NCBI RefSeq assembly: GCF_019904155.1
Contig: NZ_JAHCMB010000202.1
Span: 1 to 64,000, forward strand
DNA: 64,000 bases
Origin: Paenibacillus sinensis
GTDB taxonomy: Bacteria > Bacillota > Bacilli > Paenibacillales > Paenibacillaceae
Direction: 5' to 3'
This document shows, one piece after another, positions 32,953-40,997 of this stretch. A program made the translations under genes and the position numbers. Below the pieces are notes generated by a model. That model was not told where the DNA came from. It ran no database searches and saw only the letters and a program-made list of their open reading frames with translations. How positions within the stretch are numbered: position 1 is the first letter of the stretch; each line of letters begins with the position of its first letter.

Positions 32953-35139
32953 CTATCCTGCGCTTTCGTCCTTTGTTCCTTCCCCATGCCACAGCTTCCG
33001 GAAGCTCTCGCTGCTCTCCAGCAGCTCCGCCGCCGTTCCCTGCGCTTCGATCTCTCCATTCGCCAGCACGATCACATGATCCGCGCGGGTGAACGCCGCC
33101 TTCCGGTGGGAGACGACGAGACAGGCCGTATGGCCCCGGATGAGGGACAATCTCTCCCACAGCCGCCGCTCGGTCTCGACATCCAGCGCACTGGACAGAT
33201 CGTCGAACACGTACAGCTGCGCCTCGCGCACCAGCATCCGGGCGGCGGCCGTCCGCTGGGCCTGGCCGCCGGACAGCTTCACGCCGCGCGGTCCGACCAT
33301 GGTATCAAGGCCGTTCTGCAGATGCGGAACGTCCTCCTCCATCACGGCGGCGTGAATCGCCTGCGTGAGGCGTCCCGGCTGCTCGGGAATCCCGAGCAGG
33401 ATGTTGCTCCGCAGCGTGTCGCTGTAGAGGCGCGGAATCTGCGCGGTGTAGGCGCTCTGCGGCGGAACGAAGAAATCGGCGGGACGGCCGACCCGCCGGC
33501 CATTCCAGCGGATGTCGCCTGCATCCGCCGGGAGAAGACCGAGCAGCGTCCGCACGAGCGTCGTCTTGCCGCTGCCGATCATCCCGGTGATGACCGTGAA
33601 GGAGCCGCGGCGAAGGTCCAGGTCGATGTCCTGGATGCCACGGCCGGTTTCGGGATAGCGGTACGTCAGTCCGCGGACGGACAGCTCCGCAAGCGGCGGA
33701 GCCTGCGCAGGAAGCGCCTCAGCCGGACTGGCGGCGGGATGCTCACCGCCGACAGGTCCTCCGGCGACGGTTCTCTGCGGCGGGAATTCAGGTGAGACGC
33801 TGCGAGAAACCCCGCTAGCCAAGTCCTTGACGGGGTCGCCGTCCCCCGGCGATTCCCCCAACAGTTCTTCCGTCGGCTTCCCATGCGACTCTTCAGGCGT
33901 CTCACCAACAAGCGCACGCTCACTTGCCCGCGCACATTCTCCGGCAGGCGCGGACTCGCCGTCTCCATCCGGGCCGCTTACGTAGGCGGGCCCGCGCTCG
34001 CCGCCCCCGGACTGGCCACTCACATAGACAGTCTCGACCGAACCGCCGCTGCCTCTCTGGCCGCTTACATAGGCGTTCTCGACCGGACCGCCGCCTGCTG
34101 GCCGGCCCCCTCCGCCCTCGCTTTCGCGGCTGCGGGTTCTGCGCTTCCGTTCGATGCCGATTTCATTCGGCTCTGTCAGCAGCGTCGCCGGCGCGCCCTG
34201 AAGCATATTCTTGATCCGTTCGAAGCTGACGCCGAGCTGTTTATAGTAGGTCATGAAATTGCCTACATTGGAAATCAGCGTCGTTACGAAGGTCAGATAG
34301 TAGACGAACAGCGACAGATCGCCGACCGTGAAGCCGCCGCTGCGCATTTTGTACCCGGCCAGCACGAGAATAAGGCCGGTTCCCAGGTTGACGGAGTTCG
34401 TGAAAATCGACGACAGCGTCTCCGTCAGCAGCTTGTCCCTGACCATCGATTGGCGGCGCCGCTCGCTGAGGGAGACGAAGCGCTCCACGATCCGCTTCTC
34501 GGCGCCCGCCACCTGAATGGCCTGCACATTGGCGAACATCTCGCTGATCGCTCCCGTTACCTTGGCCGTCGATTCACGGCTGGCCGCCCGGTATTTCTGG
34601 ATACGGGCGGTAGCGATCTGGGCGGCGGTAACAACCAGGATCAGCGGAACGAATACGAGCACGGTCATCTGCAGATCGATCGAAACGAGAATCCAGCTCG
34701 CGGCGATGACGAAGCCGACAAGACCGAGTGTGTCGACGGACCAGCTGGTCGCTTCCTCCGCCTGCTCCACATCGTCCCGGAAATTGCTGATCGCCTCGCC
34801 CGGCGAACACGGAATGGCCCGGGCGCCCGGCTCCTTCAGCACATGGCCCAGCATGTTCCGTCGTACCAATGTCGTGACCCGGTAGCGGAAATTCACGTCG
34901 GTCATGAATCCGGCGTAGATCAGCGCGATCCGTCCGAGCGCGGCAGCGACAAGCAGCGCGGCGATGCCCCATACCCCGTAAGGGAAGGAGTACGTCCCTT
35001 CCAGGTGGTCGAAGAACGCCTTCGTCAGCAATCCGGGCACGAGCGGAGCCATATGAATAAGCGACCAGGCGAGCAGATTCAGTAAATATAGGCCTGGTCT
35101 ATACATGATTATCCGCCAGAAGAAATGTCTTGTCTTCAT
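32953..35139 (-). CDS. ABC exporter half-transporter with an unusual Gly/Ser-rich linker
   Basis: Membrane/ATPase fusion of 728 residues: six helices (about 10-310), then a nucleotide-binding domain (about 485-728) with Walker A GMIGSGKTT, signature LSGGQAQRTAAARML and Walker B LYVFDDLSSALD. Between them is a roughly 150-residue low-complexity insert (about 330-483) with repeated YVSG motifs, far longer than the usual linker. Walker B ends in D rather than E, so this half has a degenerate ATP site, typical of heterodimeric exporters of the BmrCD/LmrCD type. It starts at MKTRHFF, overlapping the previous gene by 4 nt. The substrate is unknown, perhaps a drug or lipid. Confidence 0.85.
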   Translation of the reverse strand: MKTRHFFWRIIMYRPGLYLLNLLAWSLIHMAPLVPGLLTKAFFDHLEGTYSFPYGVWGIAALLVAAALGRIALIYAGFMTDVNFRYRVTTLVRRNMLGHVLKEPGARAIPCSPGEAISNFRDDVEQAEEATSWSVDTLGLVGFVIAASWILVSIDLQMTVLVFVPLILVVTAAQIATARIQKYRAASRESTAKVTGAISEMFANVQAIQVAGAEKRIVERFVSLSERRRQSMVRDKLLTETLSSIFTNSVNLGTGLILVLAGYKMRSGGFTVGDLSLFVYYLTFVTTLISNVGNFMTYYKQLGVSFERIKNMLQGAPATLLTEPNEIGIERKRRTRSRESEGGGGRPAGGGPVENAYVSGQRGSGGSVETVYVSGQSGGGERGPAYVSGPDGDGESAPAGECARASERALVGETPEESHGKPTEELLGESPGDGDPVKDLASGVSRSVSPEFPPQRTVAGGPVGGEHPAASPAEALPAQAPPLAELSVRGLTYRYPETGRGIQDIDLDLRRGSFTVITGMIGSGKTTLVRTLLGLLPADAGDIRWNGRRVGRPADFFVPPQSAYTAQIPRLYSDTLRSNILLGIPEQPGRLTQAIHAAVMEEDVPHLQNGLDTMVGPRGVKLSGGQAQRTAAARMLVREAQLYVFDDLSSALDVETERRLWERLSLIRGHTACLVVSHRKAAFTRADHVIVLANGEIEAQGTAAELLESSESFRKLWHGEGTKDESAG

Positions 35140-36923
35140 GCCAGCGCCTCCTCCATTCCGGCAGCCAGCATACGGCTGAACCGGGAATCCGGGTCCTTCG
35201 CCAGCGCCTCGCGGGGACCGTTCTCGATCATGCGGCCGTTCTCCAGGATGAGAATTTGATCGGCCCGCTGCACGGTGGCCAGCCTGTGTGCAATAATGAT
35301 GCAAGTCTTCTCGGTCAGCAGGCGGCTGATCGCCGCTTCGATCCGGTGCTCCGTAAGCGGGTCAAGACGAGACGAGGCCTCGTCCAGAATGACCAGCCCC
35401 GGCTCCGTCAGGAAGACGCGGGCGAAGGCCAGCAGTTGGGCTTCGCCTGCCGATAGACCGCCGCCTCCCGAGGCCAGCTCTGTATCCAGCCCTTCGGGCA
35501 GCGAAGCCAGCCAGCTTCCGAGTCCCAGCTCCTCCAGTACAGCCGATATTCTTCCGTCTTCAATCCGGTCATCGAACAAGGTCAGATTGTCGCGGACGGA
35601 GCCTTCCAGAATTTCGATGTTCTGCGTGACGAGCGCCACCTTGCGCCGCAGCTCATGCAGCTTGCAGCTCCTAATATCGGTGCCGCCGAGCATGATGCTG
35701 CCCTCCTGCGGATCGTAGAAGCGGAGCAGCAGGCGCGCAAGCGTCGTCTTGCCGCTGCCTGTGCGGCCCAGAAGACCGAGCGTCTGCCCCGGCGCAAGCC
35801 GGAGGCGCAGGTCGCACAGCGTCGCCGCCTCTCCGTCTTCATAGGCAAAGGTCAAATCGCGGAATTCCACCGCAAGCGGACCAGCCAGAAGCTTCGCACC
35901 GGGGCCGTCCGTAATCTTCGGCTGCGTGGACAGCAGCTCGTGCACGCGCATCAGGCTGGCGTCGGCTTTCTGCAGATCCTCAAGCTGGGTGCGGATCTTC
36001 TCAATCGGCTTCGCCAACAGCTCCGTATAATAGAAGACCATATAAATGGAACCGATGGTCAGCGTGCCATGCCCGTTCTTCCACAGCGCGGCGCATACGA
36101 GAAAAGCCGCAGCATTGCCCAGCGTAAAGACGAGAATCGTCGTGCTCCACATCAGAAAAAAGCCTACAAAAGAGCGCACCCGGACCGGCAGCATCCGGCG
36201 GGCCAGCTCATAGAACCGGTTCAGCACATAACCGGCCGCTCCGTTCGCCCGCGTATCCTCCGTTCCTTCCAGATGCTCGCCGATGAAGCCGTAGAATTCG
36301 GCGTTCAGCACCCGCCACTGCTTCCACGCCGGAACGGCGAATTTGCGGATGTACTGGATCAGGAAGACAGCTCCGATGACGAACAGGGTCATGGTCAGGC
36401 CGATCCAGATATTTTCCCGGAACAGAAGCGCCAGAATGCCAATCATGAGAAGCAGATTGCCGAACAGATGAATGATGAAGCTGGAGAAAAAGTTCGCAAG
36501 CGCGTTCACATCCCCGTCCACCCGCTCAATCAGCGAGCCGGAGGTCTGTGTCTTGTGAAAGCTCATGTCCAGGGACAGGCAATGCTCCGCCAATTCGGCC
36601 CGCAGCTTGTTCGTCGTCGACCAGCCTAAGTTTTCACTGAAATAGGCGGCCGCTACCGACACGCCCTGTTGAAGAAGCGAGAAGACAATGAACAGACCGG
36701 CCGCGTAATAGAGCAGCTTAAGCTCTCCCTGCCCTTGAGCCGTATCGATGAAATAACGGATGATCTGCGGATTCACGAGCGCAAGCCCGATCGACGCTAG
36801 CAGCAGCGCTGTCATCCCTGCAAGCAGCCGGCGCTGCGGCAGCACATAGCGGACCAGCATGTCGCGGTACAATCCGGGGCCGCGCCGCGCACCGCTCCCG
36901 CCGGGCTTATGCTTTCTTCGCAT
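35136..36923 (-). CDS. ABC exporter half-transporter
   Basis: Partner of the following gene, 595 residues: a six-helix membrane domain (about 20-320) and a C-terminal ATPase with Walker A GRTGSGKTT, signature LSAGEAQLLAFARVF, Walker B LVILDEASSRLDP with the catalytic Glu, and the IIAHRL switch His. The signature has Ala in place of the second Gly (LSAGE). Together the pair would form a heterodimeric multidrug or lipid exporter in the cytoplasmic membrane. The start follows AAGGAAG. Upstream lies a palindrome at 37023-37038 that may be an operator. Confidence 0.88.
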   Translation of the reverse strand: MRRKHKPGGSGARRGPGLYRDMLVRYVLPQRRLLAGMTALLLASIGLALVNPQIIRYFIDTAQGQGELKLLYYAAGLFIVFSLLQQGVSVAAAYFSENLGWSTTNKLRAELAEHCLSLDMSFHKTQTSGSLIERVDGDVNALANFFSSFIIHLFGNLLLMIGILALLFRENIWIGLTMTLFVIGAVFLIQYIRKFAVPAWKQWRVLNAEFYGFIGEHLEGTEDTRANGAAGYVLNRFYELARRMLPVRVRSFVGFFLMWSTTILVFTLGNAAAFLVCAALWKNGHGTLTIGSIYMVFYYTELLAKPIEKIRTQLEDLQKADASLMRVHELLSTQPKITDGPGAKLLAGPLAVEFRDLTFAYEDGEAATLCDLRLRLAPGQTLGLLGRTGSGKTTLARLLLRFYDPQEGSIMLGGTDIRSCKLHELRRKVALVTQNIEILEGSVRDNLTLFDDRIEDGRISAVLEELGLGSWLASLPEGLDTELASGGGGLSAGEAQLLAFARVFLTEPGLVILDEASSRLDPLTEHRIEAAISRLLTEKTCIIIAHRLATVQRADQILILENGRMIENGPREALAKDPDSRFSRMLAAGMEEALA

Positions 36924-37022
36924 GAAGTTCTTCCTTTCCTGGATAAGGGATTGCCACTCGCCGGTTTATCCGGCATGCTCTCCTATTTTAAGGGTATAGG
37001 CGCCTGACCGCAAAGGCGAAAA

Positions 37023-37038
37023 TTCTAAAGATTTAGAA
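37023..37038. promoter_or_regulatory. Palindrome upstream of the ABC exporter operon
   Basis: TTCTAAA-GA-TTTAGAA is a perfect 7-bp inverted repeat about 100 bp ahead of the exporter start. It looks like a site for a dimeric repressor (inference). No regulator gene is adjacent. Confidence 0.4.
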
Positions 37039-37061
37039 CCGGTTATCCGGCCAGCTGCAAA

Positions 37062-37097
37062 AGCCCGACCCGGTCTCTGACGAAACCGGATCGGGCT
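37062..37097 (-). terminator. Terminator after the diguanylate cyclase gene
   Basis: AGCCCGACCCGGT (37062-37074) pairs with ACCGGATCGGGCT (37085-37097) with one mismatch; on the minus strand TTTTG follows. It separates the signalling operon from the ABC exporter. Confidence 0.65.
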
Positions 37098-37117
37098 GCA
37101 ATGCTATATGCTTAAGA

Positions 37118-38020
37118 CTATTCCAGATCAGAGGCATACACTTCCACCCGATCCCTGCCATTGTTTTTGGCCTGATACAGCGCGTGGTCCGCCTTCTTGA
37201 TCATCTCTTCGGGAGTTGACTCTGCACCTTCTTCACTTGTGTAGATGCCGGCCGACACGGTGATCCGGATCTGCTCGCTGCCCGTGGAGAAGAGATGATC
37301 CCTGACCTGCTCCCGAATCCGTTCGCACAATAGGCGGGCTTGCCCCGTATTCGCCTCGGGAAGAACGAGCCCGAATTCCTCTCCGCCGTAACGGCCGATC
37401 GTATCGGTGCTTCGGACCGATGACAGCACAATCCGGGCGAATTCCTTCAGAATCCGGTCTCCCGCCTGATGGCCGTATGTATCGTTGACCAGCTTGAAGC
37501 GGTCGATATCCATCATAACAAAGGACAAGGCTCCGCCGCCCCTGGACTGCTTGCGGCACTCCTTATCGAACAGCTCGATCAGCAGCGCATGATTATAGAC
37601 GCCGGTTAACCCGTCTTTGGACGCGAGCTCCCTCAGCCGGTCTTCCCGCTCCTTGAACCGCAGGGCGGATTGAACGCGGGCAATGACCTCCACCTCATCG
37701 ATCGGCTTCTTGATGAAATCGAAGGCCCCGAGCTCCAGCGCTTTTTTCAAATCGCTGCCTTCCGTCTTGGCGGTGACCATCAGGACGGGGATGTCCTGCG
37801 TCAAATACTCCTGCTTCAGCATCCGGCACACTTCGAAACCGTCGATTCCGGGCATCATGATGTCCAGAAGGATGGCATCCGGCTGCTGATCGCGTGCCAG
37901 CTCAAGCACCTGATCGCCCCGGCTGGCCGTGCAGACCGTGAACGCTTCATCCTCCAGGATATCCTGAAGCAGTCTTACATTGTTGGGATTGTCGTCTACA
38001 ACAAGCAGAGTATGGTTCAT
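37118..38020 (-). CDS. Response regulator with GGDEF domain (diguanylate cyclase)
   Basis: Cytoplasmic signalling protein of 300 residues. The receiver domain (1-120) has the acidic pocket VVDD and phospho-acceptor D53 in LLDIMMPG, plus the conserved KKP. The GGDEF domain (about 130-300) has an intact active site GGEEF at 212-216 and an inhibitory I-site RSTD five residues before it, so it should make c-di-GMP from two GTP under product inhibition. The ATG at 38020 overlaps the previous stop (ATGA); GGGAGGGGAG is upstream. It is the output of the hybrid kinase operon and may feed the c-di-GMP riboswitch about 8 kb away. Confidence 0.92.
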   Translation of the reverse strand: MNHTLLVVDDNPNNVRLLQDILEDEAFTVCTASRGDQVLELARDQQPDAILLDIMMPGIDGFEVCRMLKQEYLTQDIPVLMVTAKTEGSDLKKALELGAFDFIKKPIDEVEVIARVQSALRFKEREDRLRELASKDGLTGVYNHALLIELFDKECRKQSRGGGALSFVMMDIDRFKLVNDTYGHQAGDRILKEFARIVLSSVRSTDTIGRYGGEEFGLVLPEANTGQARLLCERIREQVRDHLFSTGSEQIRITVSAGIYTSEEGAESTPEEMIKKADHALYQAKNNGRDRVEVYASDLE

Positions 38021-38397
38021 TGCGGCTCCCCTCCCATCCATCTGCTTAGTTTGTGAAAGAACGCCTCATCATCGATGGGCTTCGAAATATAGTCGTCAAA
38101 AATGGAGCGGAACAGCTCCTCATCGCTTCTCATAGCATGCGCCGTTACTACGATGTACGGGATGTCCGCCGCATGCGGATACGCCTTCAGGGCGCGTGTA
38201 ACGTCGATCCCGTCCATATCCGGCAGCGAGATATCCATAAGCACCAGATCGAAGGAATGATCCCTAGCCAGGTTCAGTGCCGCTTCTCCGGACTCTGCCT
38301 TGAGAAGATCGGCCGATTCATCCCATTCCTCAACCAATTGTTCGACAAGCCTTATGTTATGGGGATTATCCTCAACCAGCAAAATTCTTCGGTTCAT
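38017..38397 (-). CDS. Single-domain response regulator
   Basis: Receiver-only protein of 126 residues with phospho-acceptor D55 (LMDISLPDMDG), the N-terminal acidic cluster ILLVEDN, and TAHAM and KPI blocks. No output domain is present, so it probably relays phosphate between the hybrid kinase and the diguanylate cyclase or another partner. AAGGAG is 7 nt upstream of the ATG at 38397; the gene overlaps the kinase gene by 26 nt and the cyclase gene by 4 nt. Confidence 0.9.
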   Translation of the reverse strand: MNRRILLVEDNPHNIRLVEQLVEEWDESADLLKAESGEAALNLARDHSFDLVLMDISLPDMDGIDVTRALKAYPHAADIPYIVVTAHAMRSDEELFRSIFDDYISKPIDDEAFFHKLSRWMGGEPQ

Positions 38398-40720
38398 TTG
38401 ACTTCTCCTTGATTTTTTCAATTAATGCCTGCATGACCTGATCGATCATCGTCCCCGACTTTTGGATAATGAGGCTGGAAAGGTCAAGCAGCTGCTGCCG
38501 CTCTCCTTTTGTCAGGTCTTTGGCTGTGACGACAACGACCGGAATGTCGCTTAACGATTCCGTACTCCGAATGGTCTCCAGAACGGCGAACCCGTCCATT
38601 TTGGGCATCATCAGATCGAGAATCACCATATCCGGTTTCTTCAGATTCATCTGCCGTACCGCTTCAATACCGTCACCCGCCAGCCGGCAGGATATATGCT
38701 CTTCCTTGAGGAATTGCCCGATCAAATTGAGAAAATGATCATCATCGTCGGCAACAAGGACATCGATCCCTTCGACTTTGGACAGGGTTCGGGTAATTGT
38801 GCCAAGAAGCTCCTCCTGTGTCACAGGCTTGATCAGGTATTCATCCGCCCGCATCCGGTAGGCCAGGTTCCGTTCGCTTAATACAGACGCCATAATGATC
38901 GGAATGTTTCTCGCCGACTGGTGGTCTTTGATATCGGTCAAAATCTCCCAGCCGTCTCTCTGGGGAAGCATAATATCCAGAATCACCACATCCGGCGCCA
39001 GCTCCACAATCTGCTGAACGACATCCCCCTGACCGTCGAGAGAAATGGTCTCAAAGCCGTGCTCATCCAAATACTGCTTGAATAGCTTATGTACATTGGG
39101 ATCGTCATCCACGCACACGACCCGTCTGTGATACCGGACATCCGGTCTTTCCGGCTCCGCAGCCTTCTCTTCTGTCCAGTGGGCCGGAATACGGACGGTG
39201 AAGCAGCTGCCGATCTCCGGCTGGCTGACGACTTCAATCGTTCCGCCGAGCATCTCCACGAATTTCTTCGTGATGGATAAACCGAGTCCGGTTCCGCCTA
39301 CTTTGCGGGTGTAGGAGCCGTCAATCTGGCGGAATTCATCAAAGATGCTGACCAGATGGTCCGGAGCGATCCCGATACCCTCATCGCGGACATCGATGCG
39401 GTAGCCGGCTCCTTCTTGTCCGACGGACACCGTTACGGTTCCTTCTTCGGAGTACTTGAACGCATTGCTCAGCAGGTTAATGAGGATTTGCTTCACCTTC
39501 ATCCGGTCCGACGTAACCAGAATGGAGGCTTCGTCTCCTGTCTCCATCAAATACTGGATCGGCTTATCGTCCCGCAAATTCTGAGTCATGATATAGACTT
39601 CCTGAATGACCTTCAGGAGGTCGAACGGTTCAGGATGAATTTCCATGCGGCCCGCTTCGATCTTGGAGTAATCCAGCAGACTGTTGATCAGCTCCAGCAA
39701 ATGAACGGCCTCATCCCGGACAATGACGAGATTATCCCGCTGGACAACCGGAAGATCGGCGCCGCTCTTCTTAATGACCCGGTTCGTGAATCCGATAATC
39801 GAATTCAGCGGCGTTCTCAGCTCATGGGACATGTTCGCGAGAAACTGGCTTTTCAGCTTGTTCGCTTCATTGACCTCGATCATTTGTTCCTTCAAAGCTT
39901 CGTTCTTTCGCTTAAGCTCAACTTCCCTGCTCTGAATGGCAGCCTGCATCCGGTTGAAATGACTGATGACGACGCCAAGCTCCTTATCCGTCTTCAGCTT
40001 GATCGGTTCCCGATAATTCGACTGGGTGATGCGCTCAATGGCTTGAATCAGCTGCTTCAAGGGATTTGAGACCGAATAGGAGGTGAAGAAGGAGATTCCT
40101 ACGGCCAAGAGGGCGACGATCACACCGCCAAAGGTCATGACCATGGCTGTATTCCGTTCGGTCGCATCAAGCCGGTCGCCCCTGACCTCCAGCACCTGCT
40201 GCTCGTAACTGGTAATCTTGGCAAGGATGGCGCGAAGCCCGTCCATTTCATTCTTGCCTCTGTCCGTCTGGACGATCGCGATGACCTCCGCCATCGACAT
40301 TCTTCCGGCATTCACATCGCGCCGGCTCTTGATCACCTGATTGGTCTCCCAGTCGAACCAGTTCAGAAATTTGGTGTGCATCTGGTTCAGCAGCTCCTGC
40401 TGGGACCTGGTGTCCGAGGTAAGCTCCAGAATGCGCTGGTAATGCTCGTTGTAATCGGTAATTCCCTGAACATATGGATCGAGAAATTCCTCTTTACCCG
40501 TAATGGCATAGCCGCGGGCCCCCGTCTCCATATTCAGCAGGCTCTCCAGAATCAGGTCCGATTCCCGAATCACCTCCTGAGTGTGAAGATTGTCCGCCAC
40601 CGCCTGCACCTGTTTGTCATAATTGATGTACGTATATCCAAATACGCTGACCATCAGCAGGATAATAATGCCGAAGCCCGCATACAGCTTCTGGTTTAGC
40701 CTTAGAAAGTTGAAAAACAT
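38372..40720 (-). CDS. Hybrid sensor histidine kinase with CHASE3-like sensor and two receiver domains
   Basis: Membrane kinase of 782 residues. Two membrane helices (about 14-34 and 193-215) flank an extracellular CHASE3-like helical domain (METGARGYAITGKEEFL). HAMP (about 215-270), coiled coil, HisKA with H299 in MSHELRTPLNS, and HATPase (LLSNAFKYS, DEGIGI, GGTGLGLSI) follow. Two receivers are appended, with phospho-acceptors D582 (ILDIMLP) and D702 (ILDLMMP). It is a multi-step phosphorelay kinase whose outputs are the two downstream regulators. The signal is unknown. The start follows GGGAGGG. Confidence 0.92.
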   Translation of the reverse strand: MFFNFLRLNQKLYAGFGIIILLMVSVFGYTYINYDKQVQAVADNLHTQEVIRESDLILESLLNMETGARGYAITGKEEFLDPYVQGITDYNEHYQRILELTSDTRSQQELLNQMHTKFLNWFDWETNQVIKSRRDVNAGRMSMAEVIAIVQTDRGKNEMDGLRAILAKITSYEQQVLEVRGDRLDATERNTAMVMTFGGVIVALLAVGISFFTSYSVSNPLKQLIQAIERITQSNYREPIKLKTDKELGVVISHFNRMQAAIQSREVELKRKNEALKEQMIEVNEANKLKSQFLANMSHELRTPLNSIIGFTNRVIKKSGADLPVVQRDNLVIVRDEAVHLLELINSLLDYSKIEAGRMEIHPEPFDLLKVIQEVYIMTQNLRDDKPIQYLMETGDEASILVTSDRMKVKQILINLLSNAFKYSEEGTVTVSVGQEGAGYRIDVRDEGIGIAPDHLVSIFDEFRQIDGSYTRKVGGTGLGLSITKKFVEMLGGTIEVVSQPEIGSCFTVRIPAHWTEEKAAEPERPDVRYHRRVVCVDDDPNVHKLFKQYLDEHGFETISLDGQGDVVQQIVELAPDVVILDIMLPQRDGWEILTDIKDHQSARNIPIIMASVLSERNLAYRMRADEYLIKPVTQEELLGTITRTLSKVEGIDVLVADDDDHFLNLIGQFLKEEHISCRLAGDGIEAVRQMNLKKPDMVILDLMMPKMDGFAVLETIRSTESLSDIPVVVVTAKDLTKGERQQLLDLSSLIIQKSGTMIDQVMQALIEKIKEKSNEPKNFAG

Positions 40721-40997
40721 GAAGTCCCTCCCGTCAACGCTGTAACTCTTTTAAGAACCGAAATCTATCGAAGATGTCAAATCATGTCGAAGCACTCATC
40801 ATCCTTATATCGGCGGCCATAAGATCAAATATAAGATAACCGGAGTGATCAGGCAAAGGATTTTCGAAGAATTCATCAGCTGAACTGGACTTAAGACCAG
40901 TTGAAAATACAGTCTTAGGTAGGTGTCAGCCGGAGGAAAGGGAATGGTACGATCTTTTTGCAACAAATTCCAATTTCGAACGACGGAGGCTGATCTA

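Noticed and set aside
33883..35085. Plus-strand frame (400 codons) opposite the ABC exporter
   Set aside because: It mirrors the GC-rich linker and membrane domain, and the translation is Arg/Ala-rich without any motif.
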